Source: an uncultured Clostridia bacterium (GTDB lineage Bacteria; Bacillota; Clostridia; UBA1381; UBA9506). Taken from it: a DNA stretch of 64,000 bases. A model generated the notes under the pieces. It did no database searches. It saw nothing but the letters and a program-made list of their open reading frames with translations, and was not told where the DNA came from. The stretch is from the NCBI GenBank assembly GCA_944393605.1, contig CALYAO010000044.1, positions 62,001 through 126,000 of the forward strand, read 5' to 3'. The translations under genes and the position numbers were made by a program. Every line of letters begins with the position of its first letter. Within the stretch, counting starts at the first letter, position 1. Below, in pieces: positions 43,863 through 52,816 of this stretch.

Positions 43863-44504
43863 TTAAAAGAACTTGACGATGCCGACGGCGATGAGGAGCA
43901 GACCGGCGCCCCATGCGATGACCCGGTCGCTCAGCCGGTGCTGGAGCCATTTGCCGCAGGCGCAGCCGGTGCACAAAAAGCCCATTTGTGCGGCGCCAAC
44001 GATGACGGGAAATAGCGGGCTGGGGCGCCCTGTGAGTGCGATGCCGATGCCCGCACCCAGCACATCCACCGACAAGGCAAAGCCGAGCAAAAATGCCTCC
44101 CGGCTGTCGATGGCGCCCGAGTGGTCGATATCTCCGGCCTGGGGATTTTTGATCACGCAGATGGTGATGCCAAGGGAACGGATGGCCCATTCAAAGACCG
44201 TTTTGGGCGTATCCGCGGCATCTGCGCCGCTGCAGTCGGGCTGTTGTCGGCGGAAACCGCGCCCTACGATGACAGACAGGCCCATGCAGCACAGGATGGC
44301 CGAACCGGCCAGGTTGGCTGCCGCGGGCGGCAGCAGCGGCACCAGCCATCGCCCCAGCAGCATGGCGAGGCAGGCATAGAGCAGGGAGCATAGACAAAGA
44401 AGCAGCTTGGCTGCGGGCCGGATTTGAATTCCGCGCATGCCAAAGGACAGCCCGACGCCCAGCGCGTCCACACTGACCGAAAGGGCAAGCAGCAGCATGG
44501 TCAT
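43863..44504 (-). CDS. ytaF: Sporulation membrane protein YtaF (MntP-like)
   Basis: 213 residues, six membrane helices in two related halves, each with an acidic motif in the membrane: SVSVDALGVGLSFG near the N-terminus and ALSVDVLGAGIGIAL in the second half. This is the architecture of MntP-type exporters; YtaF is its sporulation-associated relative in Firmicutes. AAGGAGG lies upstream of ATG 44504. The central loop (QQPDCSGADAADTPK) is hydrophilic. Single gene; convergent with the M23 peptidase gene. Cation export has not been shown for YtaF, so only the family name is certain. Confidence 0.85.
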   Translation of the reverse strand: MTMLLLALSVSVDALGVGLSFGMRGIQIRPAAKLLLCLCSLLYACLAMLLGRWLVPLLPPAAANLAGSAILCCMGLSVIVGRGFRRQQPDCSGADAADTPKTVFEWAIRSLGITICVIKNPQAGDIDHSGAIDSREAFLLGFALSVDVLGAGIGIALTGRPSPLFPVIVGAAQMGFLCTGCACGKWLQHRLSDRVIAWGAGLLLIAVGIVKFF

Positions 44505-44597
44505 GATAAGCAGCCTCCTTTTTGGTTCTAACCGCAGTATATGTGTGCACCTTGTCCGCTGTGCGGGGCAAAATCGGATAATTTAGAAAAAAAGGGC

Positions 44598-44626
44598 TTG
44601 ACAATTGATTTGCGGGTGTATATAAT
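44598..44626 (+). promoter_or_regulatory. Consensus sigma-A promoter of the rpmH operon
   Basis: TTGACA (44598-44603), 17-base spacer, TATAAT (44621-44626), matching both hexamers fully. A leader of about 130 bases follows; it holds GC-rich inverted repeats but no reading frame of note. Confidence 0.9.
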
Positions 44627-44762
44627 AGTAGGGTATAAAACTGTGTGTTGCTGTGCCATGGGCGCAGCCGCGGCAACAGCGCCGTTCTTTGGCTGCCGGC
44701 AGCGTGAGCCGAAAAGGTGCTGCCGCAGTGTTACTACTGGGAAAAATGGAGGTGGAATATAG

Positions 44763-44897
44763 ATGAAACAGACGTATCAGCCCAATGTGCGTAAACGGAA
44801 GAAAGATCACGGTTTTCGGAACAGAATGAGTACCAAAAATGGCAGGAAGGTATTAGCCAGAAGAAGACTCAAAGGTAGAAAAGTTCTATCTGCATAA
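44763..44897 (+). CDS. rpmH: 50S ribosomal protein L34
   Basis: 44 residues, very basic ([20 protein letters not shown], ending [11 protein letters not shown]): the universal L34. GGAGGTGG ribosome site. First gene of the rpmH-rnpA-yidD-yidC-jag cluster, normally next to dnaA and the replication origin; here ytaF lies upstream instead. Confidence 0.97.
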   Translation: MKQTYQPNVRKRKKDHGFRNRMSTKNGRKVLARRRLKGRKVLSA

Positions 44898-45002
44898 ACT
44901 GGCCGCTGAAGCAACCTTTTGCTTCAGCGTCTTTGTCATATGCTCAAATTTTGTAACAGCGGCTCGGCCGTAGCAGGGCCCTAAAAACCGCGGGGTGTAC
45001 GT

Positions 45003-45371
45003 ATGAAACATACAGTCAGCATGAAATCCAACGCGCTGTTTCAGCGTGCCTTCCGGCGCGGGAAGCGCGTGTATCACCCGGCGCTAGTACTGTACTATCT
45101 TCCCAATGGTTTGCCCATCAATCGCATAGGCATCCATGTGGGCAAGAAACTGGGCAAGGCTGTTCGGCGGAACCGGATCAAGCGGCTCTTGCGGGAAAGT
45201 TATCGGCTGATGGAGCAATCTTTGCCGGTGGGATATGACTTGGTTTTGGTAAGCCGGGAAGCTGCGGCGGCGATGGATGCGCTGGCGGATGCGGATGCGG
45301 CTTTGGTGTCCCTTGTGCGGCGCGCGGGGCTTTTTGGGAACAATGGATTCGCGCCCAAGGGCGGCAAATGA
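45003..45371 (+). CDS. rnpA: Ribonuclease P protein component
   Basis: 122 residues. Protein cofactor of RNase P, which matures tRNA 5' ends. The RNR signature region is visible as [20 protein letters not shown] (residues ~50-69); the N-terminal phenylalanine-rich [14 protein letters not shown] stretch is typical. Lies 105 bases after rpmH and 10 bases before yidD. Confidence 0.95.
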   Translation: MKHTVSMKSNALFQRAFRRGKRVYHPALVLYYLPNGLPINRIGIHVGKKLGKAVRRNRIKRLLRESYRLMEQSLPVGYDLVLVSREAAAAMDALADADAALVSLVRRAGLFGNNGFAPKGGK

Positions 45372-45381
45372 GGCGGATGAT

Positions 45382-45591
45382 ATGAAGCAGATTTTACTTT
45401 GGCTCATTGATTTTTATCGAAAGTACTTATCGGGGCTAAAACCGCCTTGTTGCCGGTTTTATCCCACTTGCTCGGCATATGCGCGGGAGGCCATTCAAAA
45501 GTATGGCGCCATCCGGGGCGGCTGGATGGCGGTGAAACGGCTTCTGCGGTGCCATCCATTCTGTGACGGCGGATATGACCCGGTAAAATGA
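45382..45591 (+). CDS. yidD: Membrane protein insertion efficiency factor YidD
   Basis: 69 residues. Small membrane-associated protein that aids YidC-dependent insertion. Shows the family core with its cysteines: [20 protein letters not shown] and [31 protein letters not shown] ribosome site at the end of rnpA. ATG 45382 gives the family start. Its position between rnpA and yidC is the classical one. Confidence 0.95.
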   Translation: MKQILLWLIDFYRKYLSGLKPPCCRFYPTCSAYAREAIQKYGAIRGGWMAVKRLLRCHPFCDGGYDPVK

Positions 45592-45630
45592 CCGGGCTTG
45601 ATTGTCTAGTGGCTTTAGGAGGCGTATTGG

Positions 45631-46521
45631 TTGGAAATTATTAATGCACCGCTGGGGTTTATCCTGCGGACTATCTATAACTTGATCGGCAGCTATGGCT
45701 GGTCGCTCATTTTGTTTACTATCATCGTGAAGGCCATCCTGTTTCCGCTTGCCATCAAGCAGCAGAAGTCTATGGCGGGAATGGCTGCGATTCAGCCAAG
45801 GCTGGCGGAACTGCAAAAAAAGTATAAATATGATCAGGAGAAGCTCAACACGGAGACCATGAAGCTGTACAAGCAGCATAAGGTGAGCCCAATGGGCGGG
45901 TGTCTGCCGCTCTTGATTCAATTCCCCATCCTGATCGGGCTATATAACAACATTCGAAACCCGCTCACCTATATTCTGCAATATAGCAAAGAAACCATTG
46001 ACCAGATTGTGGCTGCTTTTGCGAACATGGGGGTGGCGCTCAATGCGGCGGACCAGATCCCCATTGCAAACGCGATCTTTGAGCGGTTTGATGAAATCAG
46101 CGCGGCGCTGCCCGAGCTGTCTCTGCGCGCGATTGATTTTAATTTTTGGGGCATCAATCTGTCCCAGACGCCGCATCTGACCTGGCCGCTGACGCCTCTC
46201 ATCATCATCCCGGTGCTCGCGGGCGTGACGACGTTTTTGTCCTCCTGGCTGATGCAGAAGATGAATGGAACCTCCTCGCAGCAGAGCACCGAAAACGGCG
46301 CCGGCAGTGCGATGAAGACCATGAATTACATCTTTCCGTTCATCACGGTATTCTTTGCGATTAGCATGCCGGCCGGTTTGGGCTTTTACTGGACGCTGTC
46401 CAACTTGCTGCAAATTGTGCAGCAGTTTTTGCTGCAGAAATATTTTTCCAACAAAACGCAGGAGGCGGAAAAGCAACCCTTCCGTGTCCGTGAGGCGAAC
46501 AAGAGGAGGAAAAAGAAATGA
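45631..46521 (+). CDS. yidC: Membrane protein insertase YidC
   Basis: 296 residues from a TTG start behind GGAGG. Oxa1-type insertase without the large periplasmic domain of Gram-negatives; about five membrane helices. LFTIIVKAILFPLAIKQQKS carries Lys34 where many relatives have the conserved groove Arg, a mild substitution. MGGCLPLLIQFPILIGLY and FPFITVFFAISMPAGLGFYW are family blocks. The basic tail (REANKRRKKK) may contact ribosomes. No lipobox is seen. Overlaps jag by four bases (ATGA), so the two are translationally coupled. Confidence 0.95.
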   Translation: MEIINAPLGFILRTIYNLIGSYGWSLILFTIIVKAILFPLAIKQQKSMAGMAAIQPRLAELQKKYKYDQEKLNTETMKLYKQHKVSPMGGCLPLLIQFPILIGLYNNIRNPLTYILQYSKETIDQIVAAFANMGVALNAADQIPIANAIFERFDEISAALPELSLRAIDFNFWGINLSQTPHLTWPLTPLIIIPVLAGVTTFLSSWLMQKMNGTSSQQSTENGAGSAMKTMNYIFPFITVFFAISMPAGLGFYWTLSNLLQIVQQFLLQKYFSNKTQEAEKQPFRVREANKRRKKK

Positions 46522-47138
46522 GATCGGTTGAAAAATCCGCAAAAACAGTGGAGGAAGCTGTTGACCTCGCACTACAGGAGCTTCATCTTACCCGTGATCA
46601 GGTGAAGGTGGAAGTGAAACAGGAAGGGAGCCGAGGCTTGTTTGGTATCGGCGCAAAGGATGCGGTTGTGCTGGTAACGGCGGACATCAATTTGGAAGAC
46701 CGTGCGCGGACATTCCTAGAGGATGTCTTTGTGGCAATGGGCCTGCATGTGGATATTGAAGTGACACAATCTGAAAAGCGGATGGATATCAAGCTGTCGG
46801 GCGAAAACATGGGTATCGTCATCGGCAAACGTGGGGACACGTTGGATGCTCTGGAGCATCTCACCAGCCTTGCGGTGAACAAGGGTGATGTGGACTACGT
46901 GAAGGTCACGCTGGACACCGAGAATTACCGGCAGAAGCGCCAGGAGACCCTCATTAAGCTCGCGAACAACCTGGCGGGCAATGTTGCGAAAAACAAGCGG
47001 AAGACAACGCTGGAGCCCATGAGCGCGAACGAGCGGCGCATCATCCATTCCGCGCTGCAAAACAACAAGCAGGTGGATACCTTTAGCGTTGGGGAGGAGC
47101 CCAACCGGCGGGTTGTGATCGCGCCAAAACGAAAATAA
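46518..47138 (+). CDS. jag: RNA-binding protein Jag/KhpB
   Basis: 206 residues. N-terminal Jag domain (SVEKSAKTVEEAVDLALQEL; GSRGLFGIGAKDAVV), a KH domain containing GIVIGKRGDTLDALEHLTSL, and a C-terminal R3H domain (LEPMSANERRIIHSALQ). KhpB-type proteins bind small RNAs and mRNAs and affect cell elongation or division in Firmicutes. Last gene of the rpmH operon; a long terminator hairpin follows. Confidence 0.95.
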   Translation: MRSVEKSAKTVEEAVDLALQELHLTRDQVKVEVKQEGSRGLFGIGAKDAVVLVTADINLEDRARTFLEDVFVAMGLHVDIEVTQSEKRMDIKLSGENMGIVIGKRGDTLDALEHLTSLAVNKGDVDYVKVTLDTENYRQKRQETLIKLANNLAGNVAKNKRKTTLEPMSANERRIIHSALQNNKQVDTFSVGEEPNRRVVIAPKRK

Positions 47139-47148
47139 TGCGATGCAT

Positions 47149-47197
47149 GGGGCCGTGTACAGCAGAGCAAAGGCTTTGCTGTGTGCGGCCCTTTTTG
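47149..47197 (+). terminator. Intrinsic terminator of the rpmH-jag operon
   Basis: GGGCCG (47150-47155) pairs with CGGCCC (47186-47191), with an inner stem CAGCA/GCTTTGCTG region; five T follow (47192-47196). Confidence 0.82.
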
Positions 47198-47252
47198 GTG
47201 CGAAAAAACACATGTCATGCAGCTTGACGGAACCGCCCATCGCGGATGGCCA

Positions 47253-47286
47253 TAAAAAAACGGGACATGGCATATGCCACGTCCCG
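47253..47286 (-). terminator. Intrinsic terminator of rpsU
   Basis: Near-perfect stem CGGGACATGGCA with TGCCACGTCCCG (47261-47286) and seven T on the minus strand (47260-47254). Confidence 0.86.
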
Positions 47287-47297
47287 CTACGCTGCCC

Positions 47298-47474
47298 TTA
47301 TTTGTACTTTCTTTTTCTGGCCGCTTCAGATTTCTTCTTTCTTCTTACGCTGGGCTTTTCATAGTGCTCCCGCTTACGAACCTCCGACAGGACGCCCGAT
47401 TTTGCGCAGGAACGCTTGAAACGCCGCAGAGCGCTATCTAAAGACTCATTGTCCTTCAGTCTGATTTCAGACAT
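47298..47474 (-). CDS. rpsU: 30S ribosomal protein S21
   Basis: 58 residues, basic, family-typical ([40 protein letters not shown]). The ATG at 47474 has GGAGGGAGGG upstream; a longer frame to 47498 reads through that ribosome site. Single gene with own terminator, convergent with the rpmH operon. Confidence 0.96.
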   Translation of the reverse strand: MSEIRLKDNESLDSALRRFKRSCAKSGVLSEVRKREHYEKPSVRRKKKSEAARKRKYK

Positions 47475-47624
47475 GTTATTCCCTCCCTCCGATGCCATGA
47501 GTAGGAGAAAACCGGCTCGGGGCGCCAGCTTTGCTCACATGTATGCTCTTGGCCTATAAAACACACGATCTATTATACCTTATTTCCGTGTAATCTGTCA
47601 ATGGGTATCTGCAAATATTTTTGC

Positions 47625-48818
47625 TTATTTCATATCTTCCTGCAGCTGCACAAGCGCGCGCTGCAGCTGGGTGTCTTCTTCGGGCGCAAGCAGCAGCAGA
47701 TTCTTCTTCTGCTCCGCATCCACTTCCACCAAAACGTCGGGCGTGAGGCCGATGCCGTCGATGCAATTGCCGTTGGGCGTATAATACCGCGAATCGGTCA
47801 GATAGATGTTGGTGCCGTCGTGCAGGTCATAGCTGGATTGTCCGACGGCCTTACCGTAGGTTTTGGTGCCCACCAGCTTCCCGATGCCGAGCGCCTGCAC
47901 ACTGCCCGCAAACAGCTCGGATGCACTCGCGCTTCCCTCGTTGACCAAAACAACGAGCGGAACGTCTACCGCGTCTTGCTGCGCATAGTAGTCTTGGCGG
48001 GAGCCATCATTCTTCATGCTGTATGCCATGAGCTCGCCCTTGGGCACGAAGAAATCCGTGATCCCCAAGACAACATGGGCATATCCGCCGGGATTGTTGC
48101 GCAGGTCCACGATGAGACCTTGGGCTCCCTGGGATAGGACATCTTCCAGCCCCAGCGCGAAATCCTCCAGCGTGTTGGCACGAAATTCGCTGATTTTGAT
48201 GTATCCGATGTTCTCCGCCAGCATCTTGGTGGAGATGGTCTGCATGGTGATCTCGCCCCGTGCCATCTCAAATACGAGGGGGGATGCCTCCCCTTCCCGC
48301 TGTACCGTAACATGGACAATTTCGCCCTCTGCCGCATTGTCCCCCCGCAGGTAGTCTATGATGTCGGGATAGGTCTCAAGGCTGGTCTGGATGCCGTCCA
48401 CCTCGATGATCTTATCCTGCGGCAGGATGCCGGCCTGCTGGGCGGGTGATCCGTCATATGGCGCGACAACGGTGAGTTCTTCGGTCTCCGCATCGAACAG
48501 GACGCTGATCCCCAGGCCGATATAGGTGTCCTTTTGTTCCTCCTGATAGTCCGAATAGACCTCACGGTCCATGTATGCCGAATAGGGGTCTCCCAGACTG
48601 GCAATCATGGCGCTGATCGCAGCGTCCTCCATTTGCGTGCGCTGCTCTTCATCCAGCTGGTTCACATAGTTGCGCTCGATAACAGCCTGGGCACGGTCTA
48701 GCTTTCCGCCGGGCAAAAGGCCGCTTCGGGACAGCGCAAAATAGCCGATGGAGGTTCCAATGAATACGACAGCGGCCGTGATGACCGCTGTGATGGTGAT
48801 TTCAACTTTTCTGGACAA
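47625..48818 (-). CDS. S41 carboxy-terminal processing protease (membrane-anchored)
   Basis: 397 residues. N-terminal membrane helix (about 8-30), PDZ domain (ISVLFDAETEELTVVAPYDGSPAQQAG) and S41 serine protease domain. The catalytic Ser lies in NEGSASASELFAGS and the Lys in KTYGKAVGQSS; VDLRNNPGGYAHVV is the family block. CtpA-type enzymes cleave exported proteins near the C-terminus, including regulators of cell-wall hydrolases. TTG start at 48818. Lies 155 bases downstream of the M23/coiled-coil gene; the order hydrolase then S41 protease is common in Clostridia. Confidence 0.92.
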   Translation of the reverse strand: MSRKVEITITAVITAAVVFIGTSIGYFALSRSGLLPGGKLDRAQAVIERNYVNQLDEEQRTQMEDAAISAMIASLGDPYSAYMDREVYSDYQEEQKDTYIGLGISVLFDAETEELTVVAPYDGSPAQQAGILPQDKIIEVDGIQTSLETYPDIIDYLRGDNAAEGEIVHVTVQREGEASPLVFEMARGEITMQTISTKMLAENIGYIKISEFRANTLEDFALGLEDVLSQGAQGLIVDLRNNPGGYAHVVLGITDFFVPKGELMAYSMKNDGSRQDYYAQQDAVDVPLVVLVNEGSASASELFAGSVQALGIGKLVGTKTYGKAVGQSSYDLHDGTNIYLTDSRYYTPNGNCIDGIGLTPDVLVEVDAEQKKNLLLLAPEEDTQLQRALVQLQEDMK

Positions 48819-48973
48819 ATGATACCACTTCTTCCCTTGATGTACGATTCTATCGCGTGTCAGACGAGGTGGCGGATAACCAGCAGGAGTCTGCAGACGC
48901 CCCGTCTTTTATTGTACGATGGTATAATGGCAAATATGCGCATACCAATATTTTACAGTCGTCATAGAGCCCG

Positions 48974-50146
48974 TCAACCGACGTATTCAAGCGGGTTGCG
49001 TTCAACGCCGTTTACCAGCACCTCAAAATGCAGGTGAGGTCCTGTGGAGACACCGGTACTGCCGACGCGTGCAATCTGCTGCCCTTGCGAAACCGTTTGA
49101 CCGGCACTGACGAGGAGGGAACTGTTGTGTCCATACAGCGTCGCCATGCCGTTGCCGTGATCGATCACGACGCAATTGCCATACCCGCCGTTCCAGCCCG
49201 CAAGGGTTACGGTTCCGCCCGCGGAGGCATATACCGCGGAGCCGTAGCTGCCGCCGATATCGATACCCGAATGGAACCGCTCCACGCCGTATACGGGGTG
49301 TGTCCGCGTGCTGAATTGGCTGGTGATATAGTGGGAACTGGGCAGGGGCCAGATAAAGGCGCCGCCGTTCTCGTTGGAGATGAAAGCGGGCGCATTAGAC
49401 GAGCTGCGGGACAGGGTAGGCGTAAGCTGGGCCTTGAGCGCCTGCTCCTGCTCTTCCGCTTCCGCAATGGCGGCCTCATAGGCCTCCATATCGTTCTTGA
49501 GCGCTTCGATGAACTGTGTTTTTTCCGCTAGCTTGGCATCCAAAGCGGCTTTTTTGTCCGCAACCAGCGAACGGGCTTCTTCCTGTTCCGCTTTGCTGGC
49601 CTCAATCTCCTGCTTGGACTGCACCACGCCATTTTTGAGGGTCACCATCTGGTCAATGATGGCTTGGTCGTGTTCGGAGATCTCTCTTAAGGTTTCCATC
49701 CGCACTAAAAAGTCAGACAGACTTTCTGCCTCCAGCAAAATGTCGATATATGTCGAAACGTTGATTTCGTCCATGGCGCGCAGGCGCTTACGAAACGCTT
49801 CGTCTTCCTTTTCGATATCCGCCTCATACTGCGTAATCTGCGCCTGTTTTTCCGCAATGCGCGCATCCGCATCCGCAATGATGGCGTCGATGCCCGAAAG
49901 TTCGTCCTCCAGGATGCTGATTTCGGTGTCCAGTGCGTCCTTTTCGGTGATGGCATCTTCCCTCTGGGCCTTTGCCTCATTGAGCTTTTCCAGGTTTTCC
50001 TTTTTGGACTTGGTTGCCTCATCCAACTTCTGCTGGACGGACGAAGTCGCTGCGTTGGTCACAATACCAGGTACCGCTGTGCCCCAAGTCAGCATGCCGG
50101 ATAGCAGCAGTATGCCGCAGCTTTTGATGATATGACGTTTCTGCAT
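48974..50146 (-). CDS. PcsB/EnvC-like peptidoglycan hydrolase: coiled coil plus M23 domain
   Basis: 390 residues. Signal peptide (1-33), long coiled coil about 35-255 rich in Glu, Lys and Ala, then a C-terminal M23 (LytM) domain. Zinc ligands H-x3-D in FHSGIDIGG and H-x-H in HLHFEV are intact, so it should be a working endopeptidase, not only an activator as in E. coli EnvC. Coiled-coil M23 or CHAP proteins of this layout are recruited by FtsEX for daughter-cell separation. ftsEX is 9 kb away. The M23 domain resembles that of the 42188-43822 protein (GGYGNxVxIDHGNG in both). Confidence 0.92.
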   Translation of the reverse strand: MQKRHIIKSCGILLLSGMLTWGTAVPGIVTNAATSSVQQKLDEATKSKKENLEKLNEAKAQREDAITEKDALDTEISILEDELSGIDAIIADADARIAEKQAQITQYEADIEKEDEAFRKRLRAMDEINVSTYIDILLEAESLSDFLVRMETLREISEHDQAIIDQMVTLKNGVVQSKQEIEASKAEQEEARSLVADKKAALDAKLAEKTQFIEALKNDMEAYEAAIAEAEEQEQALKAQLTPTLSRSSSNAPAFISNENGGAFIWPLPSSHYITSQFSTRTHPVYGVERFHSGIDIGGSYGSAVYASAGGTVTLAGWNGGYGNCVVIDHGNGMATLYGHNSSLLVSAGQTVSQGQQIARVGSTGVSTGPHLHFEVLVNGVERNPLEYVG

Positions 50147-50183
50147 GGTTTTCCTCCCCTTTATCTGCTGTCCTGCTGCCCAT

Positions 50184-51692
50184 TTATGACTCGTCCCTGG
50201 GAGTAGGCGGTGTTTCTATGATGGTTTTCATCTCCTCCGGGCTCTTGAGCATCTGGATAGCTGTATCAAACGGCGTATCGATCACCCGCTCATAGGTTTG
50301 AATCTGACTTTCCAGGAAGGTCTGGGTGGTAATATCCATGACGCCATAGGGGTATAGCCCCGCATTGCGCTGGAAGGTGGTCACAGCAACGACCAGCTCC
50401 TCATCATATACATCATTGATCTCCCCAACCTCATATCCAAAGAGGGAAAGCCGCTCCTTGATGGCCAAAACGCCCGGACCGGTGTCCCCCAGCTGATATT
50501 TCTCACTGTAGGTGAACGGCGTAAGCGTTGACTCATCAATGGGCTCATAGGTGTATTTGACCTTGAGGTGGGGCGCGATGCCACGGTGGTGAATGTTGTT
50601 GCCGCTCGGGGTCAGGTATTCCCCAACCGTCAGCTTGATGTCTCCCAGGTTCATGTCGCCATAGTTGATGAGCTGCATGAACTCCTGAATGGTGGCCTTG
50701 CCATAGGTGGTCTCTCCAATGATGATGCCCAGGTTATTGTCCATGATGGCACCGGTAAACACCTCGGCGGCGCTGGCGGTATACCCGTTGACCAGCACGG
50801 CCAGGTTGTACTTGGGCTCGGTGAATGTTGCAGTGGAATAATATGTCTGATCTCTTAAATCGTTGGTGAAATCCACCTGGATGAGCGGCAGGCCTTTGGG
50901 AACAAACATACTTAAGATGCTGGTGACGGAAGAAAGGTATCCGCCGGGATTGTTTCGCAGATCCACCACGATGTCTTTGATACCCTGTGCATCAAAGGAA
51001 GCAAGAGCCTTGGCCGTATCTGTGACAGCGGTATCATTAAACTGAGAGAGGACGAGCACCCCGATGTTGTCCTCCGTGACGCTGTATGCAATGGGGGAGG
51101 CATCCACCGCGGCACGCACCAGATGAAACTCCTGATATTCCCCGTTCCGGAGGATACCCAGCGTGACACTGGTTCCGGCATCGCCCTGGATGCGCTCCTG
51201 CGCCATGGCAATGTCAAAGTTCTTGGCGTCTTCCCCGTCGATGGAGGCAATCTGATCCTCCGGCATGAGGCCGGCCTCCTGCGCCGGAGAGTTGGGGGTA
51301 ATTGCGGTGATGGTGACATAACCGCCCTTGCGCTCGACGGTCACACCGATGCCGACGTAGCTGCCTTCGGTCTGATTGATGAAGCCCGAGAGCTCATCCT
51401 GTGTGAAATACATGGAGTTTTCGTCCAAGGAGTCCACGACGATCCCAATCAGCTCTTCCAATAGCTCGGGGTTTTCCTCCATGAGCCGAGTGATCACACT
51501 TTGGTAGATTTCGTCTTTTGGATAGTCAAACTTATAGTGCCGTTCTAACATTTCGATGACGCCATTGAGGTAGTAGGCGTAAAATGCCTTTTCCTCCTCG
51601 GTGTATTCTTTGGCATAGACGCCCAAAGAAGATGTGATGGTCAGTAGGACTGCGACGCATGCCGCCAGCAGGCCTTTGAAACGCTTGCGCAT
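50184..51692 (-). CDS. S41 protease with PDZ and C-terminal peptidoglycan-binding domain
   Basis: 502 residues. Signal peptide (1-27), helical pro-region, PDZ domain (VGIGVTVERKGGYVTITAI), S41 domain with catalytic Ser in NGYTASAAEVFTGA and Lys in ETTYGKATIQ, then a PG_binding_1 domain about 405-470 (LGDTGPGVLAIKERLSLFGY). This is the CtpB-like layout; in Bacillus such proteases act in signalling across the forespore membranes or on exported proteins. The ATG at 51692 follows GGAGAGGG; a longer frame to 51812 overlaps the promoter and is rejected. It is 37 bases upstream of the coiled-coil M23 gene, so probably one transcript. Confidence 0.92.
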   Translation of the reverse strand: MRKRFKGLLAACVAVLLTITSSLGVYAKEYTEEEKAFYAYYLNGVIEMLERHYKFDYPKDEIYQSVITRLMEENPELLEELIGIVVDSLDENSMYFTQDELSGFINQTEGSYVGIGVTVERKGGYVTITAITPNSPAQEAGLMPEDQIASIDGEDAKNFDIAMAQERIQGDAGTSVTLGILRNGEYQEFHLVRAAVDASPIAYSVTEDNIGVLVLSQFNDTAVTDTAKALASFDAQGIKDIVVDLRNNPGGYLSSVTSILSMFVPKGLPLIQVDFTNDLRDQTYYSTATFTEPKYNLAVLVNGYTASAAEVFTGAIMDNNLGIIIGETTYGKATIQEFMQLINYGDMNLGDIKLTVGEYLTPSGNNIHHRGIAPHLKVKYTYEPIDESTLTPFTYSEKYQLGDTGPGVLAIKERLSLFGYEVGEINDVYDEELVVAVTTFQRNAGLYPYGVMDITTQTFLESQIQTYERVIDTPFDTAIQMLKSPEEMKTIIETPPTPRDES

Positions 51693-51762
51693 GGTACCCT
51701 CTCCGTTCCTATGTAATCGATCCATCCAGTCCACATGATACAAAATGACGATAGATACTATA

Positions 51763-51791
51763 AGTATAGCACATCGGGCCAAGAAAGCCAA
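51763..51791 (-). promoter_or_regulatory. Promoter of the S41-M23-S41 gene set
   Basis: Minus strand TTGGCT (51791-51786), 17-base spacer, TATACT (51768-51763), 70 bases before the start. Confidence 0.6.
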
Positions 51792-51819
51792 GCGACGGGC
51801 AGCAAAATTCACAAATTTG

Positions 51820-51854
51820 TAAAAAAAGAAAGGCCGCTCAAGAAGCGGCCTTTC
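51820..51854 (-). terminator. Intrinsic terminator of the sirtuin gene
   Basis: 10-bp perfect stem (51829-51838 with 51844-51853) followed on the minus strand by CTTTTTTT; six bases after the sirtuin stop at 51861. Confidence 0.88.
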
Positions 51855-51860
51855 TATACG

Positions 51861-52574
51861 CTATGAAACCTGCACCGCACCGAGGAGCGCCCCAATACTG
51901 CCGCGGAACAGGTAGTCCGCTCGGCTGTCATAGGGCGTTGGGGTACGGTTGATGAGAGTGAGCTTTTGTCCTTGGTAGTAGGTGATGAGCCCTGCGGCGG
52001 GATATACGGAAAGGGACGTTCCGCCCACCAGCAGGAGATCCGCCTCCGAAATGGCGCGGATGGACTCGTTTAGGATGTGCTCATCCAGCCCTTCTTCGTA
52101 CAGCACCACGTCGGGCTTGATCATGCCGCCGCACGTGCACCGGGGGATGCCTTCTGCGGCCGCAATATAGGCCGCGTCATAGCTTCGGCCGCAGGCCATG
52201 CAGTGGTTGCGGTGCACCGACCCATGCAGCTCCAGCACGTTCTTGGAGCCCGCCAGCTGATGCAGGCCGTCGATGTTTTGGGTAATGACGCAGATGAGCT
52301 TGCCCGCCCGCTCCAGCTCTGCCAGTTTGCGGTGCGCCGCGTTGGGCTGTGCGTCCAGTGCCAGCATCTTGGTTTTGTAGAAGTCATAAAATGCCGATGG
52401 GTTTTCCAGAAAAAAGCTGTGGCTGACGATGGTTTCGGGCGGATAGGCATACTGCTGGTTGTACAGCCCGTCTGTGCTGCGAAAGTCGGGGATGCCGCTT
52501 TCGGTGGATACGCCTGCGCCGCCAAAGAATACAATGGCGTTGCTGCCGTCAATGAGTTCCTGTAATGTCGCCAT
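51861..52574 (-). CDS. NAD-dependent protein deacylase (sirtuin)
   Basis: 237 residues. Removes acyl groups from lysines using NAD. The NAD site GGAGVSTESGIPDFRS, the catalytic TQNIDGLHQLAG and ELHGSVHR (catalytic His), and a zinc site C-x2-C-x15-C-x-C (HCMACGR ... RCTCGG) are all present. ATG 52574 has AAAGGAGG upstream; the longer frame to 52778 is a GC-rich artefact. Lies downstream of the CoA-disulfide reductase gene after 242 non-coding GC-rich bases with no clear signal. Deacetylase versus desuccinylase activity: no Tyr/Arg pair typical of Sir2 class III was identified. Confidence 0.93.
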   Translation of the reverse strand: MATLQELIDGSNAIVFFGGAGVSTESGIPDFRSTDGLYNQQYAYPPETIVSHSFFLENPSAFYDFYKTKMLALDAQPNAAHRKLAELERAGKLICVITQNIDGLHQLAGSKNVLELHGSVHRNHCMACGRSYDAAYIAAAEGIPRCTCGGMIKPDVVLYEEGLDEHILNESIRAISEADLLLVGGTSLSVYPAAGLITYYQGQKLTLINRTPTPYDSRADYLFRGSIGALLGAVQVS

Positions 52575-52816
52575 AGGGAAACCTCCTTTGTTGTATGCCG
52601 GTTGGATATCCGCTTGGTCGGGCCTGCGGCTGCCACAGCCTGACAGAGCACCTGGCCAGCCCGTCTTGTGCCGGCGTGACACGTGTGTGCAGAGCGGTAG
52701 GTTCGCTGCGCCACCGGGACGCGTCTCACGCGCGGTCTTGCCCCAAGCTGGACGGCGCCCGCAGCGCAAATGCGCCATTGGTGCGGCTTTGTGCGGCGCG
52801 CGCCCTGCCTTGCCAT

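Noticed and set aside
52575-52816. Small gene between the sirtuin and the flavoprotein
   Set aside because: All frames are GC-driven, without ribosome site or recognisable sequence.
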